Source of the DNA: an uncultured Prevotellaceae bacterium
GTDB lineage: Bacteria; Bacteroidota; Bacteroidia; Bacteroidales; Bacteroidaceae
Reading direction: 5' to 3'
Length of the DNA: 64,000 nucleotides
NCBI GenBank assembly: GCA_902800435.1
Contig: CADCEQ010000001.1
Coordinates: 62,001 to 126,000, forward strand
Positions 16,805-26,098 of the stretch are shown piece after piece. The position numbers and the translations under genes were made by a program. The first letter of the stretch is position 1; each line of letters begins with the position of its first letter. Under the pieces are notes generated by a model that saw only the letters and a program-made list of their open reading frames with translations, searched no databases and was not told the DNA's origin.

Positions 16805-18261
16805 ATGCCATTGAAGTAGAAAACGTCAGCAAGTCGTATGGTGCTGTCAAGGCACTCGACGACGTGTCGTTCACCGTCGGCAAAGGCGAGGTCTTCGGTC
16901 TCATCGGTCCTGACGGCGCTGGCAAGACGTCGATGTTCCGCATCCTCTGTTCGCTGCTGCTGCCTGACAGTGGCACGGCGACGGTTGACGGCTTCGACGT
17001 GGTCAGGCAGATGCGCGAAGTGCGCTGCCGGGTGGGCTATATGCCTGGCAAGTTCTCACTCTATCAGGACCTGACCATTGAGGAAAACCTGACCTTCTTC
17101 GCCACGCTCTTTGGCACCACCGTCGAGGAGGGCTACGACTCCATCAAGGCCATCTACTCACAGATAGAACGGTTTAAGAACCGGCGGGCCGGTGCACTCT
17201 CGGGCGGCATGAAGCAGAAGCTGGCGCTGAGTTGTGCGCTGGTTCATCAGCCCAGCGTGCTCTTCCTCGACGAGCCGACGACGGGCGTTGACCCCGTCAG
17301 CCGTAAGGAACTGTGGGAGATGCTGCTGATGCTGAAGGAGCGGGGCATCACCATCGTGGCCTCTACGCCTTATCTCGACGAGGTGCGCTGCTGCCAGCGC
17401 GTGGCATTTCTCGACCAAGGGAAGGTCAGGGGCATTGACACGCCGGAGGCTATCCTTGAGCGTTTTCAGGATGTCTTCAATCCACCGGGCATAGAGGCGG
17501 TTGCTGTGATACAGCAACAGACAGAACCGGTCATTGAGGTGGAGCACTTGGTGAAGGCTTTTGGCGACTTCCGTGCTGTCGACGACATCTCGTTTACGGT
17601 GAAGAAGGGCGAGATTTTCGGCTTCCTTGGAGCCAATGGCGCTGGCAAGACCACGGCCATGCACATGCTGACGGGCCTGAACCAGCCGACAAGCGGTACT
17701 GGCCGCGTCTGCGGCTACGACATACGTACGGAGTACGAACAGATCAAGCGCCACATCGGCTATATGAGTCAGCGATTCTCGCTCTACGAAGACCTGACCG
17801 TCGCCGAGAACATCCACCTCTTTGCCGGCATCTACGGCATGAAGAAGGAAGATATAAAGAGGAAGACGGATGAGGTGCTGCGCCAGTTGAACTTCGAGGA
17901 GCACAAGGACGACCTGGTTGGCTCCCTACCCCTTGGCTGGAAGCAGAAGCTGGCCTTCTCGGTATCTATCTTCCACGAGCCCGGCGTGGTGTTCCTCGAC
18001 GAGCCCACGGGCGGCGTCGACCCCGCCACGCGCCGCCAGTTCTGGGAGCTGATCTACGACGCCGCCCGTCGCGGCATCACCGTCTTCGTGACCACCCACT
18101 ACATGGACGAGGCCGAATACTGCGACCGCATCTCGATTATGGTCGACGGCAAAATCAAGGCGATGGGCACGCCCGGCGAACTCAAAAAGGAATACAACCA
18201 GCCCGATATGGACCACGTGTTCACGTATCTTGCAAGGCAAGCCACCCGTTCAAGCGATTAA
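16801..18261 (+). CDS. ABC exporter ATPase with two fused nucleotide-binding domains (YbhF-like)
   Basis: A 486-residue cytoplasmic motor with two ABC domains in one chain. Domain 1: Walker A GPDGAGKTS (about 37-45), signature LSGGMKQK (about 133), Walker B LFLDEPTTGVD, but the switch region reads VASTPYLDE, with Pro where the H-loop His normally sits. Domain 2: Walker A GANGAGKTT (about 277), degenerate signature LPLGWKQK in place of LSGGxxQ, Walker B VFLDEPTGGVD, and an intact H-loop TTHYMDE. Paired head to tail, one ATP site would be canonical and the other degenerate. The start at 16801 overlaps the fusion-protein stop; longer reading frames upstream are out of frame with that gene and not real. 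Confidence 0.93.
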   Translation: MNAIEVENVSKSYGAVKALDDVSFTVGKGEVFGLIGPDGAGKTSMFRILCSLLLPDSGTATVDGFDVVRQMREVRCRVGYMPGKFSLYQDLTIEENLTFFATLFGTTVEEGYDSIKAIYSQIERFKNRRAGALSGGMKQKLALSCALVHQPSVLFLDEPTTGVDPVSRKELWEMLLMLKERGITIVASTPYLDEVRCCQRVAFLDQGKVRGIDTPEAILERFQDVFNPPGIEAVAVIQQQTEPVIEVEHLVKAFGDFRAVDDISFTVKKGEIFGFLGANGAGKTTAMHMLTGLNQPTSGTGRVCGYDIRTEYEQIKRHIGYMSQRFSLYEDLTVAENIHLFAGIYGMKKEDIKRKTDEVLRQLNFEEHKDDLVGSLPLGWKQKLAFSVSIFHEPGVVFLDEPTGGVDPATRRQFWELIYDAARRGITVFVTTHYMDEAEYCDRISIMVDGKIKAMGTPGELKKEYNQPDMDHVFTYLARQATRSSD

Positions 18262-18265
18262 GTAT

Positions 18266-19309
18266 ATGAAACAGTTTCTGTCATTCGTCATCAAGGAGAC
18301 CAAGCACATCCTGCGCGACAAGCGTACGATGCTGATACTCTTTGGCATGCCCGTGGTGCTCATGTTCCTCTTCGGCTTCGCCATCACGACTGACGTGAAG
18401 AACGTGCGGACGGTGGTGGTGACCTCGCAGATGGACTACCTGACGCAACAAGCCGTAGAGCGGCTGGCGCAGTCGGAATACTTCACAATCACGCAAACCG
18501 TCAGTACGCCACAAGAGGCTGAGCGGCTCATACGCGGTCAGAAGGCGGATCTGGCACTGGTGTTCGGAAAGAACCATAGCCTGCAGTTTACCGTGGACGG
18601 CAGCGACCCGAACATGGCGCAGCAATGGACTGCCTACGCGCAGCAGGTCATTGCCAACCCCAGCGCATCGCCGGTCAACCAGAAGCTCCTCTACAACCCC
18701 CAGATGCGCTCCGCCTACAACTTCGTGCCTGCCATCATGGGTATGCTGCTGATACTCATCTGCGCCATGATGACGTCGATAAGCATTGTGCGTGAGAAGG
18801 AACGCGGCACGATGGAGGTGCTGTTGGTATCACCCGTGCGGCCCCTGATGGTCATCATCGCCAAGGCCGTACCATATCTGGTGCTGGCCTTCGCCATCCT
18901 CATCACCATCCTGCTCATGGCGCGCTTCGTCCTGGGTGTGCCGCTACAAGGGTCGCTGTTCTGGATTCTGGCCGTCAGTACCTTATATATTCTTTTGGCA
19001 CTCTCATTAGGCCTGCTCATCTCCAATGTAGCACAGACACAGCTGGTGGCCCTGCTGCTTTCGGCCATGGTGCTGCTCATGCCCGTGGTAATGCTGTCAG
19101 GCATGCTGTTCCCTGTGGAGTCGATGCCCACCATCCTGCAGTGGATATCGGCCATCGTGCCGCCACGCTACTACATCCAGGCCATGCGCAAGCTGATGAT
19201 CATGGGTGTGGGCATCGGCGATGTGGCTCACGAGGTAGCGGTATTGGCAGGCATGACCGCCGTGCTGCTCGCCATCGCACTGAAGAAGTTTAATGTAAGA
19301 CTGAAATAG
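18266..19309 (+). CDS. ABC-2 type exporter permease (YbhS/YbhR-like), first copy
   Basis: Inner-membrane permease of 347 residues. It starts MKQFLSFVIKETKHILRDKR, the cytoplasmic connector helix of ABC-2 permeases. One transmembrane helix (MLILFGMPVVLMFLFGFA), a large periplasmic domain (about 45-165) and five further helices (about 170-345) follow, with the family motif VREKERGTMEVLLVSPVRP between helices 2 and 3. It begins 4 nt after the ATPase stop and ends directly against the next permease start. Confidence 0.92.
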   Translation: MKQFLSFVIKETKHILRDKRTMLILFGMPVVLMFLFGFAITTDVKNVRTVVVTSQMDYLTQQAVERLAQSEYFTITQTVSTPQEAERLIRGQKADLALVFGKNHSLQFTVDGSDPNMAQQWTAYAQQVIANPSASPVNQKLLYNPQMRSAYNFVPAIMGMLLILICAMMTSISIVREKERGTMEVLLVSPVRPLMVIIAKAVPYLVLAFAILITILLMARFVLGVPLQGSLFWILAVSTLYILLALSLGLLISNVAQTQLVALLLSAMVLLMPVVMLSGMLFPVESMPTILQWISAIVPPRYYIQAMRKLMIMGVGIGDVAHEVAVLAGMTAVLLAIALKKFNVRLK

Positions 19310-20359
19310 ATGATGACACTCAGGTATCTGATACAAAAGGAGTTCCTGTTGATACGCCGCAACGCGTTCCTGCCGCGGCTCATCGTGCTGTTCCCCATCA
19401 TGATTATGTGTGTCATGCCGTGGGTGATGCAGATGGAGGTGAAGAACATCGTGGTGGATGTGGTCGACATAGACCGTACCGTAGAGTCGCAACAGCTTGT
19501 ACAGCAGGTGGCCGCCAGCAACTACTTCATCTTTGGCGGTCAGAAAGCCACCTACGCCGAGGCGATGAAGGACATCGAAAAGGGGCGTGCCGACGTCATC
19601 CTCGAGATTCGCGATGGCAAGTACCTCATCGCCGCCAATGCCGTGAACGGCACCAAGGGGGCTATGGGCTCGGCCTACCTCTCGCAAATCATCACCGCCC
19701 CCGCCCAGTATGCTGCGATACCATCGCAGCCCTCCGTGCTCACGCTCTATAATAAAGGCCAGAACTACAAGCTCTACATGATTCCCGCCCTTTTCGCCAT
19801 CGTGATGATGCTGATGACCGGCTTCCTGCCTACGCTGAACATCGTGGGCGAGAAAGAGGCCGGCACCATCGAGCAAATCAACGTCACGCCCGTATCCAAG
19901 TGGGCGTTTATCCTGGCCAAGCTCATTCCCTACTGGCTCATCGCGCTGTTTGTCATCACCGTCTGCCTGCTTTTGGCCTGGCTCGTCTATGGCCTCACCC
20001 CCGCCGGTCCCGTGTGGCTCGTCTACGTGCTCGCCATGCTGCTGGCACTGTTCTTCTCGTCGTTCGGCCTCATCATCTCAAACTACAGCGACACCATGCA
20101 GCAGGCCATGTTCGTCATGTGGTTCTTCGTGGTCAGCCTCATGCTGCTCTCAGGGCTCTTCACCCCGACGCGCTCCATGCCACAGTGGGCTTACCTGACC
20201 ACCTACATCAACCCCATGCACTACTTCATCGATGCCATCCGCACAGTCTTCATCCGGGGCGGTACGTTCCAGCACATCGCCCACCAGGTATTTGCCCTGC
20301 TCGCCATCGGCCTGTTCATGGCCGTCTGGGCAGTCCAAAGCTACAAGAAGAACAGCTAA
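19310..20359 (+). CDS. ABC-2 type exporter permease, second copy
   Basis: A 349-residue partner of the preceding permease with the same topology: connector helix MMTLRYLIQKEFLLIRRNAF, helix 1 (RLIVLFPIMIMCVMPWVM), periplasmic domain (about 40-165) and five C-terminal helices containing VGEKEAGTIEQINVTPV. It starts with no gap after the upstream stop codon, so the two are translationally coupled and presumably form a heterodimer. The substrate is unknown; YbhFSR-type exporters are linked with drugs and cations. Confidence 0.92.
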   Translation: MMTLRYLIQKEFLLIRRNAFLPRLIVLFPIMIMCVMPWVMQMEVKNIVVDVVDIDRTVESQQLVQQVAASNYFIFGGQKATYAEAMKDIEKGRADVILEIRDGKYLIAANAVNGTKGAMGSAYLSQIITAPAQYAAIPSQPSVLTLYNKGQNYKLYMIPALFAIVMMLMTGFLPTLNIVGEKEAGTIEQINVTPVSKWAFILAKLIPYWLIALFVITVCLLLAWLVYGLTPAGPVWLVYVLAMLLALFFSSFGLIISNYSDTMQQAMFVMWFFVVSLMLLSGLFTPTRSMPQWAYLTTYINPMHYFIDAIRTVFIRGGTFQHIAHQVFALLAIGLFMAVWAVQSYKKNS

Positions 20360-20411
20360 TCAGACACCCTGTTGAGGCTCTTGCGACTAAATTCTCTAGA
20401 GAATTCAGCAC

Positions 20412-20530
20412 TTTACTGCCGGCAAAGTCTTCGTTTACTGCCGGCAAAGTCTTCGTTTACTGCCGGCAAAGTCTTCGTTTACTGCCGGCAAAGCTTTCGT
20501 TTACTGCCGGCAAAGTATTCGTTTAGTGCC
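20412..20530. repeat. Five-copy 22-bp tandem repeat after the exporter operon
   Basis: Units start at 20412, 20434, 20456, 20478 and 20500, with a partial sixth at 20522. Each has the core TTTACTGCCGGCAAAG followed by a slightly variable TCTTCG end (the last two end CTTTCG and TATTCG). The core contains the 8-bp palindrome TGCCGGCA. There are no spacers, so it is not a CRISPR array. The reading frame running through it is translated only on paper. The core 11-mer also occurs at the araC promoter (14500-14510). Confidence 0.85.
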
Positions 20531-20626
20531 GCCATTTACCTAACTTAGCCAACCATAAGAAGATCTATGGAGCTGTCAAGTTGCATAAAATAATCCAAAA
20601 CAATTGTTAGTATCGGAAATATGTTG

Positions 20627-20634
20627 TAACTTTG
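20627..20634 (+). promoter_or_regulatory. -7 box of the LRR lipoprotein gene
   Basis: TAACTTTG with a TTG at 20604-20606, 20 nt upstream, as expected for the -33 element; 51 nt before the ATG. Confidence 0.62.
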
Positions 20635-20685
20635 CAGTTGATAAGAACCGATTTCAACCCTTTATAAAGAAAGGAAATAAAGATT

Positions 20686-22398
20686 ATGAAGAAGCAACGA
20701 CTCTTGATTGATATTTGGCTCGTATTCATAACACTATCCGTAATTGTTGCATGCAATAGTGATAATGAAGACGATGATGATGCCATTTCTGTAGAATTAG
20801 TAGAGAACTCACAAGAAAACATCTACTCCGACCGTAATGGAAGCCTTTATTTCAAGATTACGTCCTCATCAACATTGGAGGTTGCAGTTATTAATGCAGA
20901 CAAGAATGTTTCCACTGTGAAGATTCCTGAATATGTCATCATAGATAACTCAAAATACAGATGTACAAGTATTGGTCATGAAGCATTCAGGGCATGTTTG
21001 GTACGTAATGTCACTATCCCCAATACTATTAAAACCATTGGGCCCTCTGCATTCGCTGGCTGTTGGCAATTAACCAATATTTCTATTCCAAACTCTGTGA
21101 CCAGCATTGGTTCCTCTGCATTCTCTGGCTGCACAGGATTGGAAAGTATTTCCATTCCAAACTCTGTGACTAGCATTGCCGCAACCACTTTCCAGTTCTG
21201 CTTCAGTCTGGAGAGTATTTCCATTCCCGAGTCTTTGACCAGCATAGGCTATCGCAGCTTTTATAAATGCTCAAATCTAAAAACTATTATCATCCCAAAC
21301 GCTGTGACTACTATTGGCGATGAAGTCTTCCAAGAATGTTCGGGCCTGACAAGCGTCGTTATAAGTAACTCCTTAACCAGTATTCCAAATGGTACTTTTC
21401 GATTTTGTAGTAGCTTAACGACTGTCACCATTCCCAGTTCTATTACCTCTATTGGCGAAAACGCATTTGAAGGTTGCTCAAGCCTTAACGGTTTAACCAT
21501 TCCCGACGCCGTAACCTCCATTAGCGATGAAGCATTTGCAAGGTGCTCAGGTCTTGGCAGTCTGATTATCCCCAACTCGGTAACCTCTATCGGGAAAAAA
21601 GCATTTGCTGAGTCTGACCTTACAGACGTCACTATTGGCAATTCTGTGGCAAGTATTGGCGAAGGGGCGTTCCAGAATTGTATAAACCTGACAAACATCA
21701 CTATTCCCAACTCTGTGGTCAGCATGGAATGGTATGTCTTTCAGGGCTGTTCTAATCTGACGAGTTTGATTGTCCATTCTAAGAAAATTGGCATTCGATG
21801 GTTTGCAGAACTACCAAATCTAAAGGAAGTTGTTATAGGCGACGAAGTGACCGATATTGGTGCCCATGCTTTCGTAGGCTGTGAAGGTCTGACCAATATT
21901 ACCATTGGCAACTCTGTGACTACTATCGGAGTCTCGGCATTTGATGGCTGCTCAAGTCTTCAAAGCCTTGTTATACCTAACTCCGTGACCACTATTGGTT
22001 ATGATGCATTCTGGGGGTGTACCTCATTGTCGAACGTCATCATAGGCAACTCCGTAATCGAAATCGGAGTACAAGCATTCTATCGATGCAGTAGTCTGAC
22101 AAATATCACCATCCCCGACTCCGTAGTAACTATTCAAAGGGATGCTTTTTCATACTGCCTTAATCTTACGAGCGTCACCATCGGCAGTTCGGTGGCAAGA
22201 ATCGGCCTCAGAATTTTTGACGAGTGTCAAAAGCTAACCTCCATACATTGTAAAAATGCCACTCCGGCATCTGAAGTGTTTGAGCCCTTTAGTGTACTCC
22301 AATATGAAACTATTACTCTCTATGTTCCAAAAGGCTCTCGTGAAGCGTATATGAATGCAGATCCATGGTACTACTTCACAAACATCATTGAGGAGTAG
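20686..22398 (+). CDS. BspA-like leucine-rich-repeat surface lipoprotein
   Basis: A 570-residue protein with a lipobox VIVAC (Cys23) followed by an acidic linker (SDNEDDDDA). From about residue 75 to 525 it consists of about 19 LRR_5 repeats of roughly 23 residues (consensus IPNSVTSIGxxAFxGCxxLxxI), the repeat of Treponema/Tannerella BspA. It ends in the capping segment LYVPKGSREAYMNADPWYYF common to this family. BspA proteins are linked to adhesion, but no function is proven for this one. The gene is visibly more AT-rich than both neighbours and stands alone between the exporter and ftsZ, which suggests later insertion. Confidence 0.9.
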   Translation: MKKQRLLIDIWLVFITLSVIVACNSDNEDDDDAISVELVENSQENIYSDRNGSLYFKITSSSTLEVAVINADKNVSTVKIPEYVIIDNSKYRCTSIGHEAFRACLVRNVTIPNTIKTIGPSAFAGCWQLTNISIPNSVTSIGSSAFSGCTGLESISIPNSVTSIAATTFQFCFSLESISIPESLTSIGYRSFYKCSNLKTIIIPNAVTTIGDEVFQECSGLTSVVISNSLTSIPNGTFRFCSSLTTVTIPSSITSIGENAFEGCSSLNGLTIPDAVTSISDEAFARCSGLGSLIIPNSVTSIGKKAFAESDLTDVTIGNSVASIGEGAFQNCINLTNITIPNSVVSMEWYVFQGCSNLTSLIVHSKKIGIRWFAELPNLKEVVIGDEVTDIGAHAFVGCEGLTNITIGNSVTTIGVSAFDGCSSLQSLVIPNSVTTIGYDAFWGCTSLSNVIIGNSVIEIGVQAFYRCSSLTNITIPDSVVTIQRDAFSYCLNLTSVTIGSSVARIGLRIFDECQKLTSIHCKNATPASEVFEPFSVLQYETITLYVPKGSREAYMNADPWYYFTNIIEE

Positions 22399-22440
22399 AG
22401 TAAAAAGAACAGCTTAGCAGGCGTGCTGGTTTTAACGAAA

Positions 22441-22490
22441 AACGAGGGGACATTTCACACATGTGATATGCTCCCTCGTTTGTTTTGGTT
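22441..22490. terminator. Hairpin terminator between convergent LRR and ftsZ genes
   Basis: AACGAGGG (22441-22448) pairs with CCCTCGTT (22473-22480), with an inner CACATGTG palindrome. The right side continues TGTTTTGGTTTTT (plus-strand use), and on the minus strand it is followed by TTTTTCGTT, so it may serve both directions. Confidence 0.72.
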
Positions 22491-22501
22491 TTTGGACAAA
22501 A

Positions 22502-23833
22502 TCAGACGAAGCTGATGACGCCCTGCTGGGGCTCTTGCGGCGCAGCGTCCTTCGGCTCATTGAGGCCGTAGTCACCTGTGGCCTGTGAGTGAATGCTGTC
22601 AAGAATCTCACGGGTACGCTTGTAAGTAGGCGTGGACTCTACTGCAGAGATGACGTCGTCGTTGTCGAGATCCTCGGGACGGAAGAGATAGATGTGCGGG
22701 CGGCGCTTGTAGCGGCGCACGCCATCAGAACCTCCATAGTAACGTCCGCGACGCTCCTCACGTGCAGCGGCCTTCTCCTGTTCCTCGGCAATGCGGTTGG
22801 CCTCCTCCTGAGAGTGCTTCTTCAGGCGAGCCTCCATGCCGTCGACGTTGGTGATGCCGAAGCCGGTGGCGAGGATGGTAACCTTCACCTTCTTGCCCAG
22901 CTCAGGGTCGATGGCGACACCCCACTTGATTTCAAAGTCGCCGAACTTGTCCATGAAGTCGTTGACGTAGTTCATCTCCTCCATCATGAAGTTGTCGTTG
23001 CTACTCTTCTCCTCGTTAAAGGCAATGGAGAGCAGGATCTTCTTCGAGTTGAAGACGTCGTTGTCGTTGAGCAGGGGCGAGTGGAGGGCGTCCTCGATAG
23101 CCTTCTTCACACGGTCTTCGCCTTCACCGTAGCCAGTCGACATAATGGCGACGCCGCCGTCCTTGAGCACGGTCTTCACGTCGTTGAAGTCGAGGTTGAT
23201 GAGTCCGTGGACGGTAATAATCTCAGCTATCGACTTGGCTGCCACAGAGAGCGTGTCGTCGGCCTTGCCGAAGGCTGCTGTCAGCGACAGGTCGGGATAG
23301 ATTTCGCGCAGGCGCTCGTTGTTGATGACGAGCAGTGCGTCGACGTGCTTCGACATCTCCTCGACGCCGTCGAGTGCCTGGTCAATCTTACGGGCGCCCT
23401 CGAAGCGGAAGGGGATGGTGACGATGCCGACGGTCAGAATGCCCATCTCCTTCGAGATGCGGGCGATGACGGGTGCGGCGCCGGTACCAGTGCCGCCGCC
23501 CATGCCTGCGGTGATGAAGGCCATGCGCGTGCCGTCGTTGAGCATGTTCTTAATGTCCTCAATACTCTCCTCTGCTGCCTGGCGGGCGCGCTCGGGCTTG
23601 TTGCCGGCACCGAGGCCTTCGGAACCGAGTTGCAGGTGGACAGGCACAGGCGAGTCGTTGAGTGCCTGTGCGTCGGTGTTACAAAGTACGAACGTGACGT
23701 CGTGAATGCCCTCGCGGTACATGTGGTTGACGGCGTTGCCGCCACCGCCTCCGACGCCAATGACTTTGATAATGCTGTGCTCCTTCTCCGGCTCGCCGAA
23801 GTCAAGGATGTCTATGATATTATTGTCTGCCAT
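22502..23833 (-). CDS. ftsZ: Cell division GTPase FtsZ
   Basis: Tubulin homologue that forms the division ring; 443 residues. The GTP-binding glycine loop starts IKVIGVGGGGGNAVNHMY (about 22-40), and the tubulin signature GGGTGTGAAPVIA is near 115. The GTPase T7 loop is NLDFNDVKTVL. A variable linker (rich in basic residues, RREERRGRYYGG) leads to a C-terminal peptide ending GVISFV, which normally binds FtsA. It is the last gene of the dcw cluster, 17 nt after ftsA. Confidence 0.98.
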   Translation of the reverse strand: MADNNIIDILDFGEPEKEHSIIKVIGVGGGGGNAVNHMYREGIHDVTFVLCNTDAQALNDSPVPVHLQLGSEGLGAGNKPERARQAAEESIEDIKNMLNDGTRMAFITAGMGGGTGTGAAPVIARISKEMGILTVGIVTIPFRFEGARKIDQALDGVEEMSKHVDALLVINNERLREIYPDLSLTAAFGKADDTLSVAAKSIAEIITVHGLINLDFNDVKTVLKDGGVAIMSTGYGEGEDRVKKAIEDALHSPLLNDNDVFNSKKILLSIAFNEEKSSNDNFMMEEMNYVNDFMDKFGDFEIKWGVAIDPELGKKVKVTILATGFGITNVDGMEARLKKHSQEEANRIAEEQEKAAAREERRGRYYGGSDGVRRYKRRPHIYLFRPEDLDNDDVISAVESTPTYKRTREILDSIHSQATGDYGLNEPKDAAPQEPQQGVISFV

Positions 23834-23850
23834 AGTTGGTGTATTTTTTT

Positions 23851-25308
23851 TTATTCATCGTCGCCAGTCATAATCTGCTTGCCGAAGTTGACGATTCCCT
23901 TCTTGAACTTGTTCCACTTAGAATTCTCACGGCGCAAGCGTTCACGCTCTTCAGCCTCAGCTTCTTCCTTTTCGCGCTGGATGCGTTCTTCTTCCTCGCG
24001 TTTCAGACGGGCTTCTTCCTCAGCTTTCTGTTTCTCGGCCTCGGTAAGGACTACGCCTGCGGGCACTTCACCTGGCTTGCGAGCTGGGCGCAGTTCGTTT
24101 ACTTCGACTGAGGCAGCAGGTTTCTGCGGCCCGAAGAGGTCGCCGTTGGGGTCAATGGGTACGCCGGCGCAGTTGATGTCGCCCTTGGCCAGCAGTCCGA
24201 GCACGGTGTTCATCATGCCATTGCGCGACTTGATGTCGTCGGTTCCGCCGGTGATGGTGTGTACGGGGAACTTGGCAACGCGAATCTTGTCGATGTGAGT
24301 GTGGTTCTGGAAGGCCCGCTCGATGTTCTTCATGTTGGCGCCGCCACCGGTGAGGACGATACCTCCGAGCAGTTTGTCGCAGTACTCCGACGGCACCTGG
24401 TACCAGGCGTTCTCGACAATCTCCTCGAGGCGTCCTTCCACAATTTCAATGAACCGGCGGCTCTCCACCTGGCGGTCCTGGTCGATGGAGTACTTCAGGT
24501 TATTGTCAATCTCGTTGTTATCGGTATAGGCAGAGGCGTATCTTAGCTTCATCTTCTCGGCATCGCTCTCCTCCATCTGCAACGTGGCAATGTCCTTGCT
24601 GATGTTCGAACCGCCAAGGGGAATCACTGCGAGGTGGCGCAAGATGTTCTTTGTGTAGACAGAGACGGTAGTCGTGTCGGCCCCGATGTCGATGAGCGCA
24701 CAGCCTGAGCGGCGCTCGGCCTCGGTCAGCACAGCATCTGCCAATGCCAGAGGTGCGTTAAGCATCTCGGCAATGGCGATGCCGGCCACTTCGAAGCACT
24801 TATTGAAGTTTTTATAGAATGCCTTGCGCTGCAGGATGTTGAGGTAGTTACCCTCGAGATGCGTGCACTGTATGCCCACGGGGTCCTGCTGATATTGTGA
24901 ATCGACCTTATATTCCTGGACGGCGGTGTCGAGGATTTCCTGGTCAGGGTAGTTCATGTTGCGGTTGGCGTCGACCAGCTCGTCGACCAAGGCGTCAGTA
25001 ACGATGGTTCCTGCGGGCAGGTCCTTGGCGACGACGTTGCGCACTCCGCGTATGGACTGTCCTCCCACGCCAACGTAGACCTGCTTAATTTGTGTCTTCA
25101 ACTGGGCTTCCAACTTCTTGACGATGCCCTGCAGGCATTGGGCGGTCTTGTCGATGTTGTAAACCACTCCCTTGCGGATGAAAGCCGAAGAGTCTTCCTT
25201 GGCAACGGCCAACACCGAGATGCTGCCGTCGAGGTTCTTCTGTCCCGCAATACCGGTCATCTTCGATGAGCCGAGTTCAATTGCTACTATAAATTCCTTT
25301 GCTGCCAT
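23851..25308 (-). CDS. ftsA: Cell division protein FtsA
   Basis: Actin-like protein tethering FtsZ to the membrane; 485 residues, longer than E. coli FtsA (420). The actin-fold motifs are clear: AIELGSSKMTGIAG at the start, CALIDIGADTTTVSVY (phosphate 2) and GGIVLTGGGANMKNIE (adenosine). A charged Glu/Arg coiled coil (about 425-465) accounts for the extra length and precedes a terminal amphipathic segment (KWNKFKKGIVNFGKQIM) suited to membrane attachment. Confidence 0.97.
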   Translation of the reverse strand: MAAKEFIVAIELGSSKMTGIAGQKNLDGSISVLAVAKEDSSAFIRKGVVYNIDKTAQCLQGIVKKLEAQLKTQIKQVYVGVGGQSIRGVRNVVAKDLPAGTIVTDALVDELVDANRNMNYPDQEILDTAVQEYKVDSQYQQDPVGIQCTHLEGNYLNILQRKAFYKNFNKCFEVAGIAIAEMLNAPLALADAVLTEAERRSGCALIDIGADTTTVSVYTKNILRHLAVIPLGGSNISKDIATLQMEESDAEKMKLRYASAYTDNNEIDNNLKYSIDQDRQVESRRFIEIVEGRLEEIVENAWYQVPSEYCDKLLGGIVLTGGGANMKNIERAFQNHTHIDKIRVAKFPVHTITGGTDDIKSRNGMMNTVLGLLAKGDINCAGVPIDPNGDLFGPQKPAASVEVNELRPARKPGEVPAGVVLTEAEKQKAEEEARLKREEEERIQREKEEAEAEERERLRRENSKWNKFKKGIVNFGKQIMTGDDE

Positions 25309-25348
25309 ACTTCTATTGTCGATATAACGTTATAACGATATTACGGTA

Positions 25349-26098
25349 TTATGAATTACGTTTCTTGCATATTATCTGGTTGTCGAACTCCACGCTGATG
25401 CGTTCGTAGCGGTCCCAGCCGGCGTGGCTGAGCCCATACTTGTAGAACTTGCGCAGGCGCTCCAGCTTCTTGGGCACCTCGTTTGGCGCGCCGAGATAGA
25501 CGATGTGGTCGCCGACGCGCGGCACCAACTCCAACGTGCCATCGCTGAGCACGTTCAGCTGTTCGGCCTGGCGCTGCCAGAAGTTGTCGGCCTGAATCTG
25601 CATGGCCACAGGAGCCAGCCGCTTCTGCGCGTACTTATGGCTGAAGCTGCCAGTTGCCACCAGAAGATTGCCGCCCAGCCGGCTGTGGGGCAGAATGTCG
25701 CCACGCTCGTCGACGTAGTACTGCTCGCCGCCGGCCGTCATGACGTGTAGCACGGGCTGGCGCTGCGTCAGGTTGATGCTGACGTGGCCGTTCTGCGTCT
25801 TGTAGCACTCCACGGCGTCGACGTAGGGACTCTTCTGCAGCACCTCCTCCATCTGGCGCGTGCTGACAAACTGCATGGGCTGTGCCAGGGGGTACTTGCG
25901 TTCCTTCTCGAGCAGCCGCTTCACCTCGGCCGGCGTGAGCAGGCCTCGCGTCTGCTCGTCGGCAATGTGGATGTTCACCTCGGTACACACGGTGGCCTTG
26001 TCCTCGGGTTGGTTGAACACGGTGATGGCCAGCAGCAGGTAGACGGCGATGGCTATATCCAGCAGGATGACGATGGTTTTCTTCCAGTTGACGGTCAT
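25349..26098 (-). CDS. ftsQ: Cell division protein FtsQ/DivIB
   Basis: Bitopic divisome protein of 249 residues. A cytoplasmic MTVNWKKT is followed by one membrane helix (IVILLDIAIAVYLLLAITVF) and a periplasmic part with a POTRA-like region (about 45-110) and the FtsQ beta domain (VECYKTQNGHVSINLTQRQPVLHV, YYVDERGDILP). Sequence identity to proteobacterial FtsQ is low; position between murC and ftsA makes the call firm. It abuts the murC stop codon with no gap. Confidence 0.93.
   Translation of the reverse strand: MTVNWKKTIVILLDIAIAVYLLLAITVFNQPEDKATVCTEVNIHIADEQTRGLLTPAEVKRLLEKERKYPLAQPMQFVSTRQMEEVLQKSPYVDAVECYKTQNGHVSINLTQRQPVLHVMTAGGEQYYVDERGDILPHSRLGGNLLVATGSFSHKYAQKRLAPVAMQIQADNFWQRQAEQLNVLSDGTLELVPRVGDHIVYLGAPNEVPKKLERLRKFYKYGLSHAGWDRYERISVEFDNQIICKKRNS

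Noticed and set aside
19900..20526. Open frame of 208 codons running through the second permease and the tandem array
   Set aside because: It is out of frame with the permease, which is a clear family member, and its tail is just the translated 22-bp repeat.
20412..20530. Possible short CRISPR array
   Set aside because: The 22-bp units are contiguous with no spacers, and no cas genes are nearby; it is a simple tandem repeat.
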